64,000 nucleotides of DNA. It comes from Sutterella massiliensis. Its GTDB lineage: Bacteria > Pseudomonadota > Gammaproteobacteria > Burkholderiales > Burkholderiaceae_F. Below, piece by piece: positions 36,512 through 45,182 of the stretch. Under the pieces are notes generated by a model that saw nothing but the letters and a program-made list of their open reading frames with translations, was not told where the DNA came from and did not search any database. The position numbers and the translations under genes are program-made. Positions within the stretch are counted from its first letter, which is position 1; each line of letters begins with the position of its first letter. The DNA lies in assembly GCF_016899755.1 (NCBI RefSeq), contig NZ_JACJJC010000001.1, forward strand, positions 124,001 through 188,000, given 5' to 3'.

Positions 36512-37837
36512 ATGACAGACATGAACGAAACTTCACGCTACGTCCCGGCGCCGCGCAAGCTTCTGCCCGAATGGATGATCGGCGTTACGGATCGAGTGAT
36601 GGACTACTACACGCAGCGCTACCTGCACTGCGATCCGGTCATTCTCAAGAATCCGCCGCCTCCTCAGGACGGTCACAAGTACCTGCTTTACGCACACATT
36701 CCTTTCTGCAGAACGCTCTGTACGTACTGCACATTCCACCGCTTCATCTTCAAGGAGTGGAAGGCTCGCGAGTATTTCGTCAATCTGCGCAAGGAAATGG
36801 ATTATGTGAAGGCGCTCGGCTACGACTTCCATTCCATGTATGTGGGCGGCGGTACGACGACCATCATTGAGGAAGAACTGATCAAAACGATCGAGTACGC
36901 CAAGAAGCTTTTCCCGTCGATCCGCGAAGTATCCTGCGAAACCGACCCGCAGATCATCACAACTCCCGCCTTCCGCAACCTCAAAGGTTTGGTCGACCGC
37001 ATGTCGATCGGTGTGCAAAGCTTCAACGACGACATCCTGAAGCTCTCGGACCGCTACGAGAAGTTCGGCTCGGGTGAACAGATCTACGAACGCTTGCAGT
37101 ACGCCAAGGAGCTCTTTCCGACCTGCAACGTCGACATGATGTTCGGCTTCCGAGGCCAGACTCTCGACTCCATCCACGACGACATGGAGAAGATCGTTCG
37201 CCTTAATCCGCGTCAGGTGACCACCTACCCGCTCATGATCACGTCGCAGACGAGAAAGAGCGTCAAGGGCGCTATTGCCGCCAAAGGCAATCAGCTTGCG
37301 GACCAGTACCGCACGATCGTCGACACGCTCGGCAACCACTATCAGCACCTGACGTCTTGGACCTTCGGCCGTACGCACGACGAAGGGTTCGACGAATATG
37401 TAGTCGACTACGACGAATACCTCGGCATCGGTTCGGGCGCATTCAGCTTCTTGGGCGACAGTCTCTACGTGAACACCTTTAGTCTGCGCCGCTACGGCGA
37501 GCGCATCGCACAAGGCAACACGGGCGTCGAACGCCGCCGCCAGTTCGACAAGCACGCAATCGTACAGTACCGTCTGATGCTCGGCCTCTTCTCGCACCGC
37601 CTCTCGAGAAAGTATTTCCGCGACGTGCACGGCGTCGACATCGACAGCTATCTCTTCAAGGAAATGCTCGGGCTGCGCCTTGCAGGCGCGATCGAAAATG
37701 ACCCGAGCGATCCCGACAAAATTGTCGTGACCGAAGCGGGCAAGTTCCTCGGTCTCGTCATGATGAAGGCCTTCTACTCGGCCATGGACAATGTGCGCGC
37801 CGAGCTACGCGCACCGCTCAAGGAAGAGGACATGTAA
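36512..37837 (+). CDS. HemW/HemN-like radical SAM protein (coproporphyrinogen oxidase family)
   Basis: Protein of 441 residues from the ATG at 36512 (MTDMNETSRYVPAPRK); an ATG 9 nt later is equally possible. The radical SAM triad is C66-x3-C70-x2-C73 in HIPFCRTLCTYCTFHR. It is followed by the HemN-type motifs MYVGGGTTT, CETDPQ, RMSIGVQSFND, DMMFGFRGQTLDS and GIGSGAFSF. Overall this is the HemN/HemW/HutW family, but the extra aromatic at the third cysteine (CTYCTFHRF) and the diverged N-terminus argue against plain HemN. Substrate unknown; heme chaperone, methyltransferase and lipid-related roles are all open. It lies between an acyl-CoA synthetase and the hydrogenase locus, each set apart by a terminator. 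Confidence 0.8.
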   Translation: MTDMNETSRYVPAPRKLLPEWMIGVTDRVMDYYTQRYLHCDPVILKNPPPPQDGHKYLLYAHIPFCRTLCTYCTFHRFIFKEWKAREYFVNLRKEMDYVKALGYDFHSMYVGGGTTTIIEEELIKTIEYAKKLFPSIREVSCETDPQIITTPAFRNLKGLVDRMSIGVQSFNDDILKLSDRYEKFGSGEQIYERLQYAKELFPTCNVDMMFGFRGQTLDSIHDDMEKIVRLNPRQVTTYPLMITSQTRKSVKGAIAAKGNQLADQYRTIVDTLGNHYQHLTSWTFGRTHDEGFDEYVVDYDEYLGIGSGAFSFLGDSLYVNTFSLRRYGERIAQGNTGVERRRQFDKHAIVQYRLMLGLFSHRLSRKYFRDVHGVDIDSYLFKEMLGLRLAGAIENDPSDPDKIVVTEAGKFLGLVMMKAFYSAMDNVRAELRAPLKEEDM

Positions 37838-37868
37838 GCATTTGCGCTTGCGCTTGAGCTTGTTCGAT

Positions 37869-37906
37869 AAAACGGAACTTCCCTTAACGGAAAGTTCCGT
37901 TTTTTC
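37869..37906 (+). terminator. Rho-independent terminator of the radical SAM gene
   Basis: A 10-bp stem AACGGAACTT/AAGTTCCGTT (37871-37880 and 37892-37901) is followed by a T-run. It lies 33 bp after the stop. Confidence 0.88.
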
Positions 37907-38362
37907 GTACGCACCCCCACGTAAGCAGATATGCAAAACCCGATCAAATTAGTCAGGTTTTCTTTTGATTCATATGGTTAGCCATTTGCAAAGGCGAAAC
38001 AGACGTATTTGATTTGGATTAAATGACAAATAGAAACATTTGTTTCGGCAGTACGAGTAATACTCTAAAACTACCTCTTTTGTATTAGTTCACACTAGTC
38101 CGCTTCTGTCGCCTCTCGTAGAATTGGCTTGTTTCGCAGAGGGCCTTTGTCGCGGTTCGATTTCCCGACAGACCTGCCCTTGCTCAGCCAAGAGCGGCAT
38201 CGCTTTTTACGCAGCCGACGACCCCGCGCGCAGCGAACAAGAATTTGTTTGTGCGTCGCTGTCGGCACGACGATGCCGAACGCGAAGAACGAGAAGCAGC
38301 GCGAACGTTTGGGGCCTCAATTCCCGTTCGAAGCCGCTTCTTCAATTCCGGAGAAAATTTCA
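37907..38362 (+). promoter_or_regulatory. Hydrogenase leader/promoter region with FNR-like site
   Basis: These 456 bp hold no convincing gene and are distinctly AT-rich over 37920-38100. TTGATTTGGATTAA (38009-38022) matches the FNR/ANR consensus TTGAT-N4-ATCAA at 9 of 10 positions. Just after it is a perfect inverted repeat ACAAAT-N6-ATTTGT (38026-38043). TAATACT (38058-38064) is a possible -10 region. The hydA start lies about 340 bp beyond the FNR-like site, so the mRNA would have a long leader. Only the sequence matches are observed; FNR control is inferred. Confidence 0.5.
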
Positions 38363-39718
38363 ATGTCCCATACGATCCAGGTCACTACCTTCCTGCCGGG
38401 CGATAACGCCCACGGGGAAAGTGGTCCCGCCTATGAAGGCAACCTCCGTAAGGGGGAGCTGCGCGGCATCATCCACATCAATAAGGACAAGTGTGTCGGT
38501 TGCGACACCTGCCGCAAGTTCTGCCCGACCGACGCCATTAAGGGCGGTCTCGGCGCCAAGCATGAAATCGTGGACGACGCGTGCGTCTACTGCGGCCAGT
38601 GCCTCATTGCCTGCCCGTTCAGCGCTATCGAACAGATGAGCTTCGTTGACGAAGTCGAACGCATGCTCAATGACCCCGACCGCATCGTCGTCGCACACCC
38701 GTCGCCCGCCGTTCGCGTCTCGATCTGCGAAGAATTCGGCGGTGAACCCGGCGAACTCTCGACCGAACAGCTCGTCAACGCTCTTGAAAAGATGGGCTTT
38801 GTCGTTTACGACTGCAACAGCACGGCTGACCAGACGATCATTGAAGAAGGCACGGAATTCGTCAAGAAGATCCAGTACTGGATCCTCGGCGAACGCGGTC
38901 CGGAAGTCGACGAAATGGCCAAGCACCCGTTCCCGCACTTCACGTCGTGCTGCCCGGCTTGGATCAAGAACGCCGAAACGTATCACGCCGACATGCTGCC
39001 GCATCTTTCGACGGCTAAGTCGCCGCTGCAGATGGGCGGCACGCTCGCCAAGACGTGGGCTGCCAAGTACATCCTTAAGTGTGATCCCCGAAAGATCTAC
39101 TTCGTTTCCGTAACGCCCTGCACGGCCAAGATCTTCGAAGCCGCTCGCCCGGAAATGAACACGGCCTGGCGCTACCTCGTTGCCAACAAGGACATTCCGA
39201 AGGACACGCCGTCCTTCCAGGACATTGACGCCTCGCTCACGGCCCGCGACCTTGCCGAACTGATGCGCCGCAAGGGCATCAACCCGCTGCTTGAACCGAA
39301 GACCCGCGAACGTAAGCCCCTCGAGGTTTACTCGGGTGCAGGCACGATCTTCGGCTGCTCGGGCGGTGTTATGGAAGCCGCTCTGCGCACGGCCTACTTC
39401 GCCCTCTCTGGCGAAGAGCTCAAGAACGCCGACATCGAAATCGTCCGCGGCTACGACAATGCTATCGTTGAAGCCACGATTCCCGTGCCCATCAAGGCGC
39501 TCGGCGGCAAGAAGTTTGAAGTCCGCGTCTGCGTGGTCAACGGCGCCAACCAGGGCCTCAAGGAAGTCCTCAACCGCGTCCGCGTCGACAAGAACCGCTA
39601 CCACTTCATCGAAGTGATGAACTGCCCGGGCGGTTGCGTCAACGGTGGCGGCCAGCCGGTCCAGTCCGCAGGCACCGCTTGGCTGCATCCGACGATGCCC
39701 CTGCCGCTCCGTATCTAA
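38363..39718 (+). CDS. hydA: Periplasmic [FeFe] hydrogenase catalytic (large) subunit
   Basis: Protein of 451 residues from the ATG at 38363 (GGAGA 8-12 nt upstream). Two [4Fe-4S] ferredoxin motifs come first (C44, C47, C50, C54 and C74, C77, C80, C84). All three H-cluster motifs follow: L1 TSCCPAW (C196 is the proton-relay cysteine, C197 a cluster ligand), L2 TPCTAKIFE (C253) and L3 EVMNCPGGCVNGGGQP (C421, C425). It has no signal peptide of its own; as in Desulfovibrio and Shewanella it should be exported with the Tat-signal small subunit encoded next. It catalyses reversible H2 oxidation. The operon continues with hydB and a cytochrome b. Confidence 0.96.
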   Translation: MSHTIQVTTFLPGDNAHGESGPAYEGNLRKGELRGIIHINKDKCVGCDTCRKFCPTDAIKGGLGAKHEIVDDACVYCGQCLIACPFSAIEQMSFVDEVERMLNDPDRIVVAHPSPAVRVSICEEFGGEPGELSTEQLVNALEKMGFVVYDCNSTADQTIIEEGTEFVKKIQYWILGERGPEVDEMAKHPFPHFTSCCPAWIKNAETYHADMLPHLSTAKSPLQMGGTLAKTWAAKYILKCDPRKIYFVSVTPCTAKIFEAARPEMNTAWRYLVANKDIPKDTPSFQDIDASLTARDLAELMRRKGINPLLEPKTRERKPLEVYSGAGTIFGCSGGVMEAALRTAYFALSGEELKNADIEIVRGYDNAIVEATIPVPIKALGGKKFEVRVCVVNGANQGLKEVLNRVRVDKNRYHFIEVMNCPGGCVNGGGQPVQSAGTAWLHPTMPLPLRI

Positions 39719-39742
39719 TTCAGACGCAAGGAAAGAATAAAA

Positions 39743-40099
39743 ATGCTGCTTTCTGAAAATTATTCGTACGCCGAACGCCCGGCCGCCCTCATTCTCGGGC
39801 GCCGCGGCTTTCTGAAGGTTTGCGGCCTCTGCGTCGGTGCGGCCGTCGTCTGCGGCTGGGCCATCGGTGACATGGTTGCCCGCCGCGGCCAGATCATCAA
39901 AGCCCGTCAGGCTGGTCTCTACAAGGACGACAAGCTCTGCCAGGCCATGGGTCTGACGTCCTCGCACCAGAACGAAGTCGTGATGTCCGTGTACAAGGAC
40001 CTCGGCACGAAGCCGGTCGACCACACGATGCACGAGCTGCTTCACACCCACTACTATCCGCGCACCATGCTCGCGACTTTGGAGGCCGAACATGTCTAA
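39743..40099 (+). CDS. hydB: Periplasmic [FeFe] hydrogenase small subunit with Tat signal
   Basis: Protein of 118 residues. The twin-arginine motif GRRGFLKV (R20-R21) and hydrophobic stretch CGLCVGAAVVCGWAIG form a Tat signal. The rest matches the iron hydrogenase small subunit domain: GLYKDDK, then SSHQNEVVMSVYKDLGTKP and a C-terminal HELLHTHYYPR. In Desulfovibrio this chain wraps around the large subunit and directs the folded pair across the membrane. AAGGAAAG lies upstream of the ATG. Its last 8 bp overlap the start of the cytochrome b gene. Confidence 0.94.
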   Translation: MLLSENYSYAERPAALILGRRGFLKVCGLCVGAAVVCGWAIGDMVARRGQIIKARQAGLYKDDKLCQAMGLTSSHQNEVVMSVYKDLGTKPVDHTMHELLHTHYYPRTMLATLEAEHV

Positions 40100-40778
40100 T
40101 ACGAACGCCGCCCCCAATGACCGCATCCTCCGCTTCCATGCGCCGGACAAGGTCTTTCATTCTTTGAACGCCATCACGTGGTTCGCCCTTCTTTTCACGG
40201 GCGTGTACGTGTATTTCTGCAACCCCTCCGATGAAGCGGCTGAAATGACGATGCTTGCCCACCTGATCCTGGGCGCCATCTTCACGTTCAACCTGCTCGC
40301 CTTTATCGTGCTGGCTCCGGACCGTTTTGCTCTCATTCTGCGTGCTTGCCTGGAATGGGACCGCAATACGATCTACTGGTTCCGCAACTTCGGTGGTTAT
40401 CCGCGTCGCTTCTTCAAGATCCCGTTCGGCCCGGTCGAAGTTCCGCCGCAGGGTCGCTACAACGGCGGTCAGAAAGCCTCGTACCTCCTCTTCATCGGCA
40501 TGGTCGCCGCGCTGGCTGTTACCGGCTGGATGCTGTGGATCGGCGCGCCCGTGACGGGCAAGCTCGTCTACAAGTGGATGTTCTACTTCCATGTCTGGGG
40601 TTCGATCATCTGCTCGGTGCTGGTTGTCTGCGCGCACATCCCGCTCGCTCTGCTCTCGATGGAACACTTCAAGGGCATCTGGCGTCTTGGTCCGGGTACC
40701 ATCTCCTGGGAAGCCGCCGAACACCATGCGCCGACGTGGCTTGAACGCGACGTTATCCGCACCAACATCGAAAAGTAA
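40092..40778 (+). CDS. Hydrogenase cytochrome b subunit (formate dehydrogenase gamma/FdnI-like)
   Basis: Membrane protein of 228 residues with four predicted transmembrane helices (about residues 23-42, 54-74, 132-152 and 166-188). It has histidines suited to bind two b hemes: RFHAPDKVFHSLNAITW, HLILGAIF, FYFHVWGSI and CAHIPLAL. This is the di-heme cytochrome b561/FdhC type used by formate dehydrogenases and periplasmic hydrogenases to pass electrons to quinone. It overlaps hydB by 8 bp, with GGAGG before the start. The Shewanella hydAB locus has a similar FdhC-like gene, which supports a role as membrane anchor and quinone reductase. Confidence 0.9.
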   Translation: MSNTNAAPNDRILRFHAPDKVFHSLNAITWFALLFTGVYVYFCNPSDEAAEMTMLAHLILGAIFTFNLLAFIVLAPDRFALILRACLEWDRNTIYWFRNFGGYPRRFFKIPFGPVEVPPQGRYNGGQKASYLLFIGMVAALAVTGWMLWIGAPVTGKLVYKWMFYFHVWGSIICSVLVVCAHIPLALLSMEHFKGIWRLGPGTISWEAAEHHAPTWLERDVIRTNIEK

Positions 40779-40816
40779 CGGCTCCCATAGCTGTTTGGCT
40801 TTCGTGATATAAGAAG

Positions 40817-40847
40817 CGGGGCGATCGATAATCGATCGCCCCGTTTT
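40817..40847 (+). terminator. Strong hairpin between the cytochrome b gene and hydF
   Basis: A perfect 13-bp inverted repeat CGGGGCGATCGAT/ATCGATCGCCCCG (40817-40829 and 40831-40843) is followed by TTTT. It lies 38 bp after the cytochrome b stop and 20 bp before hydF, so it should end or attenuate the structural-gene transcript. Confidence 0.8.
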
Positions 40848-40866
40848 CATTGGAGAGAGGCAAAAG

Positions 40867-42126
40867 ATGCCTATGGTTTTGGGAACCCCGAAGGGACTGC
40901 GCCTTCATATCGGACTCTTCGGCAGGCGCAATGCCGGCAAGAGCTCACTTGCCAACGCCCTGACGAATCAGCACATCTCGATCGTTTCCGACGTCCCAGG
41001 TACGACAACCGATCCGGTAGAAAAAGCTTGCGAGCTTGCCCCCATCGGCCCTGTAGTCTTCATCGACACGGCTGGCATTGACGATGTCGGCTCGCTCGGC
41101 GCGGCTCGCATCGAACGCTCACTCGCCGTTCTCGAATGGGTTGACATTGCACTCATCGTCGCCTCGACACAAGCGATCAGCGAAGACGATGAGCGTATCG
41201 TGCGCAAAGCGCAATCACTTGGCACGCCTGCCATCCTCGTACTCAACAAATCGGGGCTAGCAGCTCCGAACGAAGCTCTTCTCGCACGTGCAAAGTCTTT
41301 CGGTCTGCCCGTCGTCGTGACCGATGCAGCCGAATGCAGTGGCATCGACGCACTACGAGAAGCGATTATTCAGGTTGCCGACGCTGAAACCGAACCGGAC
41401 CTCCCGATTGCAGGACAACTTGCCAAAGCAGGCGATACTGCTGTCCTCGTAACGCCGATTGATACGGGGGCGCCCAAGGGACGCCTGATCCTGCCGCAGG
41501 TGCAAGCTATCCGCGAACTGCTCGACGTGCATGCCAAGGTACTTGTTGTTCAAGAGGACCGCGTAGCCGAAGCGCTCGACGAGCTCAAGCGACCGCCTGC
41601 TTTCGTAATGACGGACTCGCAGGTCGTCGTTTCGGTTGCGAAGCAAACGCCCGAAAACGTGCCGCTTACGACTTTCTCCGTGCAGCTTGCCTATGCAAAG
41701 AACGACATCGCCTTGCTCGCCGAAGGCGCCGCAGCGCTCTCGAGCCTCAAAGACGGCGATCGTGTCCTCATCTGCGAAACCTGCAGCCATCACCCTCAAA
41801 AAGACGACATCGGCCGCGTCAAAATTCCGCGCTGGCTTCGCGAGAAGACCGGAAAGAATCTTCAAATCGAAGTGGCTGTCGGCAAGGACTTCCCCGACGA
41901 CCTTACCCCCTACGCCGTCCTCATTCAGTGCGGCGGATGTGTCGTTACACGTCGTCATCTTCTGATGCGCCTTCGCCGCGCTCGTGCCCAAGGCGTGCCG
42001 ATGACCAACTACGGCCTTACGATCTGTTTCCTACAGGGCGTGCTCGAGCGCGTTCTCTCCTGCCATCCCGAAGCGCTCGCCGCGTACCGCGCAGCGCTCG
42101 CCCGTTCAGACGGGCGCAACGAATAA
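40867..42126 (+). CDS. hydF: [FeFe] hydrogenase H-cluster maturation GTPase HydF
   Basis: Protein of 419 residues, the scaffold/carrier on which the 2Fe subcluster is assembled before transfer to HydA. The N-terminal GTPase domain has the P-loop GRRNAGKSS (residues 19-27), DTAGIDD and LNKSG. The C-terminal cluster-binding domain has CxH at C306/H308 (CETCSHHPQKDDIGRVKIPR) and CxxC at C355/C358. The residue before C355 is Gln (IQCGGCV), where the published motif usually has His. GGAGAGAGG lies just upstream of the ATG. hydE follows closely. Confidence 0.95.
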   Translation: MPMVLGTPKGLRLHIGLFGRRNAGKSSLANALTNQHISIVSDVPGTTTDPVEKACELAPIGPVVFIDTAGIDDVGSLGAARIERSLAVLEWVDIALIVASTQAISEDDERIVRKAQSLGTPAILVLNKSGLAAPNEALLARAKSFGLPVVVTDAAECSGIDALREAIIQVADAETEPDLPIAGQLAKAGDTAVLVTPIDTGAPKGRLILPQVQAIRELLDVHAKVLVVQEDRVAEALDELKRPPAFVMTDSQVVVSVAKQTPENVPLTTFSVQLAYAKNDIALLAEGAAALSSLKDGDRVLICETCSHHPQKDDIGRVKIPRWLREKTGKNLQIEVAVGKDFPDDLTPYAVLIQCGGCVVTRRHLLMRLRRARAQGVPMTNYGLTICFLQGVLERVLSCHPEALAAYRAALARSDGRNE

Positions 42127-42153
42127 AGCTTGGATCACCTGCTATTTCTTGCC

Positions 42154-43272
42154 ATGACCAAACCGCTTGTCCAACTTCTCGAACAGCAGACATTCACAGA
42201 TGAGGAAGCCGCCCGTCTCCTTTCGCTCACGGCCCCAGACGAATGTCGACAGCTCCAGGAGCGCGCCTATGCGCTCACGACCGAACTGCTGGGCGAGAAT
42301 GTGTACCTGCGCGGACTGATCGAGATCAGCAACATCTGCACGGCCAATTGCCGCTACTGCGGCATCCGCAAGAACAATCACGCTGTCGAGCGCTACACGC
42401 TTTCGGAAGAAACCATTCTTGCATGTGCGGAACTCGCCGCGCGCAGCGGCTACGGCTCGATCGCTATTCAGGCAGGCGAGAGACGAGATCCGAAGTGGAT
42501 CGAGTGGATCGCCGACCTTCTCAAAAAGATTCACGCACGTACCGTGAACGATGCGCTTCCGTCCGGGCTCGGCATCACGCTGAGCTTAGGCGAACAGACT
42601 TACGACGTCTATCGCTATTGGGCCGAAGCGAGCGGCAACCCAAACGGACTGCGCTACCTCCTTCGCATTGAGTCGAGCAATCCGACGCTTTTCCGATCAC
42701 TGCATTGCACACCCGGCAAGAACGAAAAAGTGCTTGAACATCGCTACCGCGCGCTTGAAGATCTGCGTCGCGCAGGCTATCAAGTGGGTACTGGCGTCAT
42801 GATCGGTCTGCCAGGCCAGACAATCGAAGATCTCGTTGCAGACATTCGAACGTTCGAGCGCATTGACGCGGACATGATCGGCATGGGGCCCTACATCACG
42901 AGTAACGGTGCCGACATGGTGTCTGAAGGTATGCTTCCCAAAGCGCAGCTCATGCAGCTCTCGCTCAACATGATTGCGGTAACGCGCCTCATGATGCGAA
43001 ACGTCAACATTGCCGCGGCAACGGCTCTGGAAACCCTTGAGCCCAACGGCCGCATCAAAGGCATTCTGCATGGTTGCAATGTCATCATGCCGAACATTAC
43101 ACCGCAGCAAACACGATCGTCTTATCAGCTCTACGACAACAAAGCCGGCTGCGAAGTCGGTGCCGAATCCAACGTTCTCGTCGAAAACAACATCGTGGAA
43201 ATCGCGCACCGTCGTCTCGGACTGAACCAGCTCGGTTCGTCGCTGCGCTGGCACACAAGAACGGGAACCTAA
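42154..43272 (+). CDS. hydE: [FeFe] hydrogenase H-cluster radical SAM maturase HydE
   Basis: Radical SAM enzyme of 372 residues from the ATG at 42154 (MTKPLVQLLEQQ); a TTG at 42130 is in frame. The SAM-cluster cysteines are C62, C66 and C69 in ISNICTANCRYCGIRKNN, the HydE/BioB-like signature. GYGSIAIQAGERRD, LRIESSNPTLF, VGTGVMIGLPGQT and MGPYITSNG match HydE. HydE works with HydG and HydF to build the dithiolate-bridged diiron subcluster. It starts 27 bp after hydF. No hydG lies in this window. Confidence 0.95.
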   Translation: MTKPLVQLLEQQTFTDEEAARLLSLTAPDECRQLQERAYALTTELLGENVYLRGLIEISNICTANCRYCGIRKNNHAVERYTLSEETILACAELAARSGYGSIAIQAGERRDPKWIEWIADLLKKIHARTVNDALPSGLGITLSLGEQTYDVYRYWAEASGNPNGLRYLLRIESSNPTLFRSLHCTPGKNEKVLEHRYRALEDLRRAGYQVGTGVMIGLPGQTIEDLVADIRTFERIDADMIGMGPYITSNGADMVSEGMLPKAQLMQLSLNMIAVTRLMMRNVNIAAATALETLEPNGRIKGILHGCNVIMPNITPQQTRSSYQLYDNKAGCEVGAESNVLVENNIVEIAHRRLGLNQLGSSLRWHTRTGT

Positions 43273-43308
43273 CACTCAACGCAGCAACGTATCAACGACT
43301 ATCTGACA

Positions 43309-43342
43309 AAAAGGGGCGCCTGCAGGCGCCCCTCTTCTTTTG
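43309..43342. terminator. Bidirectional terminator between hydE and prfC
   Basis: An 11-bp perfect palindrome arm AGGGGCGCCTG/CAGGCGCCCCT (43312-43333) is flanked by an A-run on the left and a T-rich tract on the right. It serves convergent hydE and prfC. Confidence 0.9.
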
Positions 43343-43355
43343 AAGAAACCTACGC

Positions 43356-44963
43356 TCAGTTGAACGTCTGATTCATTTCGCGTGTCGTGTGGAACGTCAC
43401 CTGAGGCCAGTGCTTCATGGTGGTCTCCAGGTTGTAAATCGACGTCGCGAGATAGACGACGTTGCCGTTGACGTCGGTCGCAAGACGCGCAGCCTGCTCG
43501 GCTTCGAAGTCCTTTCGAGTACGTTCATCCGGGAAAGATAGCCAGCGAGCCGTCGATACGTCGGTCGACTCGTAGATGGCATCAACCTTGTACTCGGTCG
43601 AAAGGCGCTGCGCAACGATTTCGAACTGCAGCTGCCCAACGGCACCGAGAAGGATGTTACCGAACTCACCCGTGAAGACCTGAATGGCGCCTTCTTCGCC
43701 GAGCTCCTGCAACCCCTTTTGCAGCTGCTTGGCCTTAAACGGGTCCTTGCTTCGCGCCGCACGGAACAGTTCCGGAGCAAAGTTCGGAATACCAGTAAAG
43801 GCAAGCTTTTCGCCCGAAGTCAACGTGTCGCCGATATGAAGCTGCCCATGGTTGTAAATACCGATGATGTCGCCCGCGACGGCGTCGGTCATGATGACAC
43901 GGTCCTGCGCCATGAAAGTAAGCGCATTCGGAATCTTCATTTCACGACCTTCACGGATGTGCTGCACCTTCATGCCCGTCTGGTAGCGTCCCGAGCAAAC
44001 ACGGAAGAATGCAATGCGGTCGCGATGACGCGGATCCATATTGGCCTGGATCTTGAAGACGAACCCGGTGAAGTCCTCTTCAGTCGGCTCGACAAAGCGA
44101 GCACCGGCATCGCGCGGCTGCGGCGACGGCGCCCACGCAACGAGTGCGTCGAGCACGTCCTGAACACCGAAATTGTTGACACCCGAACCAAAAAAGACGG
44201 GGCTCTGCTCGCCAGCCAGGAAACGCTCGAGGCTGAAGGGCTCCGTAGCCCCCTCGACAAGCTCGATCGACTCGCGTACATAGGGCATCTCGAGCGGGAA
44301 AAGCTCATCAAGACGCGGATTGTCGAGCCCTTCGATCGTTTCGTGCGCTTCGCCCGAAAGCCGCTCCTCGCCCGCCGTAAAGCGAACGAGGCGGTTTTTC
44401 TGCAGCGAAAAAACGCCGCGGAAGGTCTTACCCATACCGATCGGCCAAGTGATCGGGCAGCACTGCAACTTGAGAACGCTTTCGATTTCGGAGAGCAGTT
44501 CGAGCGGATCGCGCACTTCTCGGTCGAGCTTGTTGATGAAAGTGATGATCGGCGTATTGCGCAGACGACAAACCTCGAGCAGTTTAATCGTCTGAGCTTC
44601 GACACCCTTGGCGGCATCGATCACCATCACAGCAGCGTCGACCGCGGTAAGTACACGGTACGTGTCCTCGGAAAAGTCCTCGTGACCCGGCGTATCAAGA
44701 AGATTGATAACGTGATCCGCATAGTGGAACTGCATGACGGAACTCGTCACCGAAATGCCGCGCTGCTTTTCCACCTCCATCCAGTCGGAAGTCGCGTGCC
44801 GTGAGGCCTTTCTACCCTTGACTGCGCCCGCCATCTGAATGGCGCCGCCGAAAAGCAGCAGCTTTTCCGTCAGCGTGGTTTTGCCCGCGTCCGGATGCGA
44901 GATGATGGCAAAGGTTCGGCGCTTCTGAACGTCGCGAACCAATGCGGGATTGGAACTACTCAT
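43356..44963 (-). CDS. prfC: Peptide chain release factor 3
   Basis: Translational GTPase of 535 residues (E. coli RF3 529) from the ATG at 44963. G1 is SHPDAGKTT, the switch region has [13 protein letters not shown]3 is [12 protein letters not shown] and G4 is NKLDRE. The RF3-specific C-terminal part ([25 protein letters not shown]) is intact. RF3 recycles RF1 and RF2 from the ribosome after termination. It is divergent from the uracil permease gene. Confidence 0.96.
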   Translation of the reverse strand: MSSSNPALVRDVQKRRTFAIISHPDAGKTTLTEKLLLFGGAIQMAGAVKGRKASRHATSDWMEVEKQRGISVTSSVMQFHYADHVINLLDTPGHEDFSEDTYRVLTAVDAAVMVIDAAKGVEAQTIKLLEVCRLRNTPIITFINKLDREVRDPLELLSEIESVLKLQCCPITWPIGMGKTFRGVFSLQKNRLVRFTAGEERLSGEAHETIEGLDNPRLDELFPLEMPYVRESIELVEGATEPFSLERFLAGEQSPVFFGSGVNNFGVQDVLDALVAWAPSPQPRDAGARFVEPTEEDFTGFVFKIQANMDPRHRDRIAFFRVCSGRYQTGMKVQHIREGREMKIPNALTFMAQDRVIMTDAVAGDIIGIYNHGQLHIGDTLTSGEKLAFTGIPNFAPELFRAARSKDPFKAKQLQKGLQELGEEGAIQVFTGEFGNILLGAVGQLQFEIVAQRLSTEYKVDAIYESTDVSTARWLSFPDERTRKDFEAEQAARLATDVNGNVVYLATSIYNLETTMKHWPQVTFHTTREMNQTFN

Positions 44964-45182
44964 AAAGCCTTTTGCGAATTGAAGCGGACGACGGACAGCG
45001 CCGCGCACCGCTCCGTTCATCCATTGCTGAAGGCCGCCATTTTAACGAACAGTGCCCTTGCACGCTTTTGCCCCAGCGAAGCGATCAAAGCCGAAAGTTG
45101 AAGTTACAAAACGTTACGACCGATGCCTAAAATAGGAACCGTTTGTGCGCATTAGTCGCAGTTATTTTTGGGAGTTGAAAAA

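Noticed and set aside
38360..40150. 596-codon open frame on the minus strand
   Set aside because: It lies opposite hydA, hydB and the cytochrome b gene, has no recognisable motif, and is the antisense shadow of GC-rich coding sequence.
43719..44804. 361-codon open frame on the plus strand
   Set aside because: Antisense to prfC; no motif.
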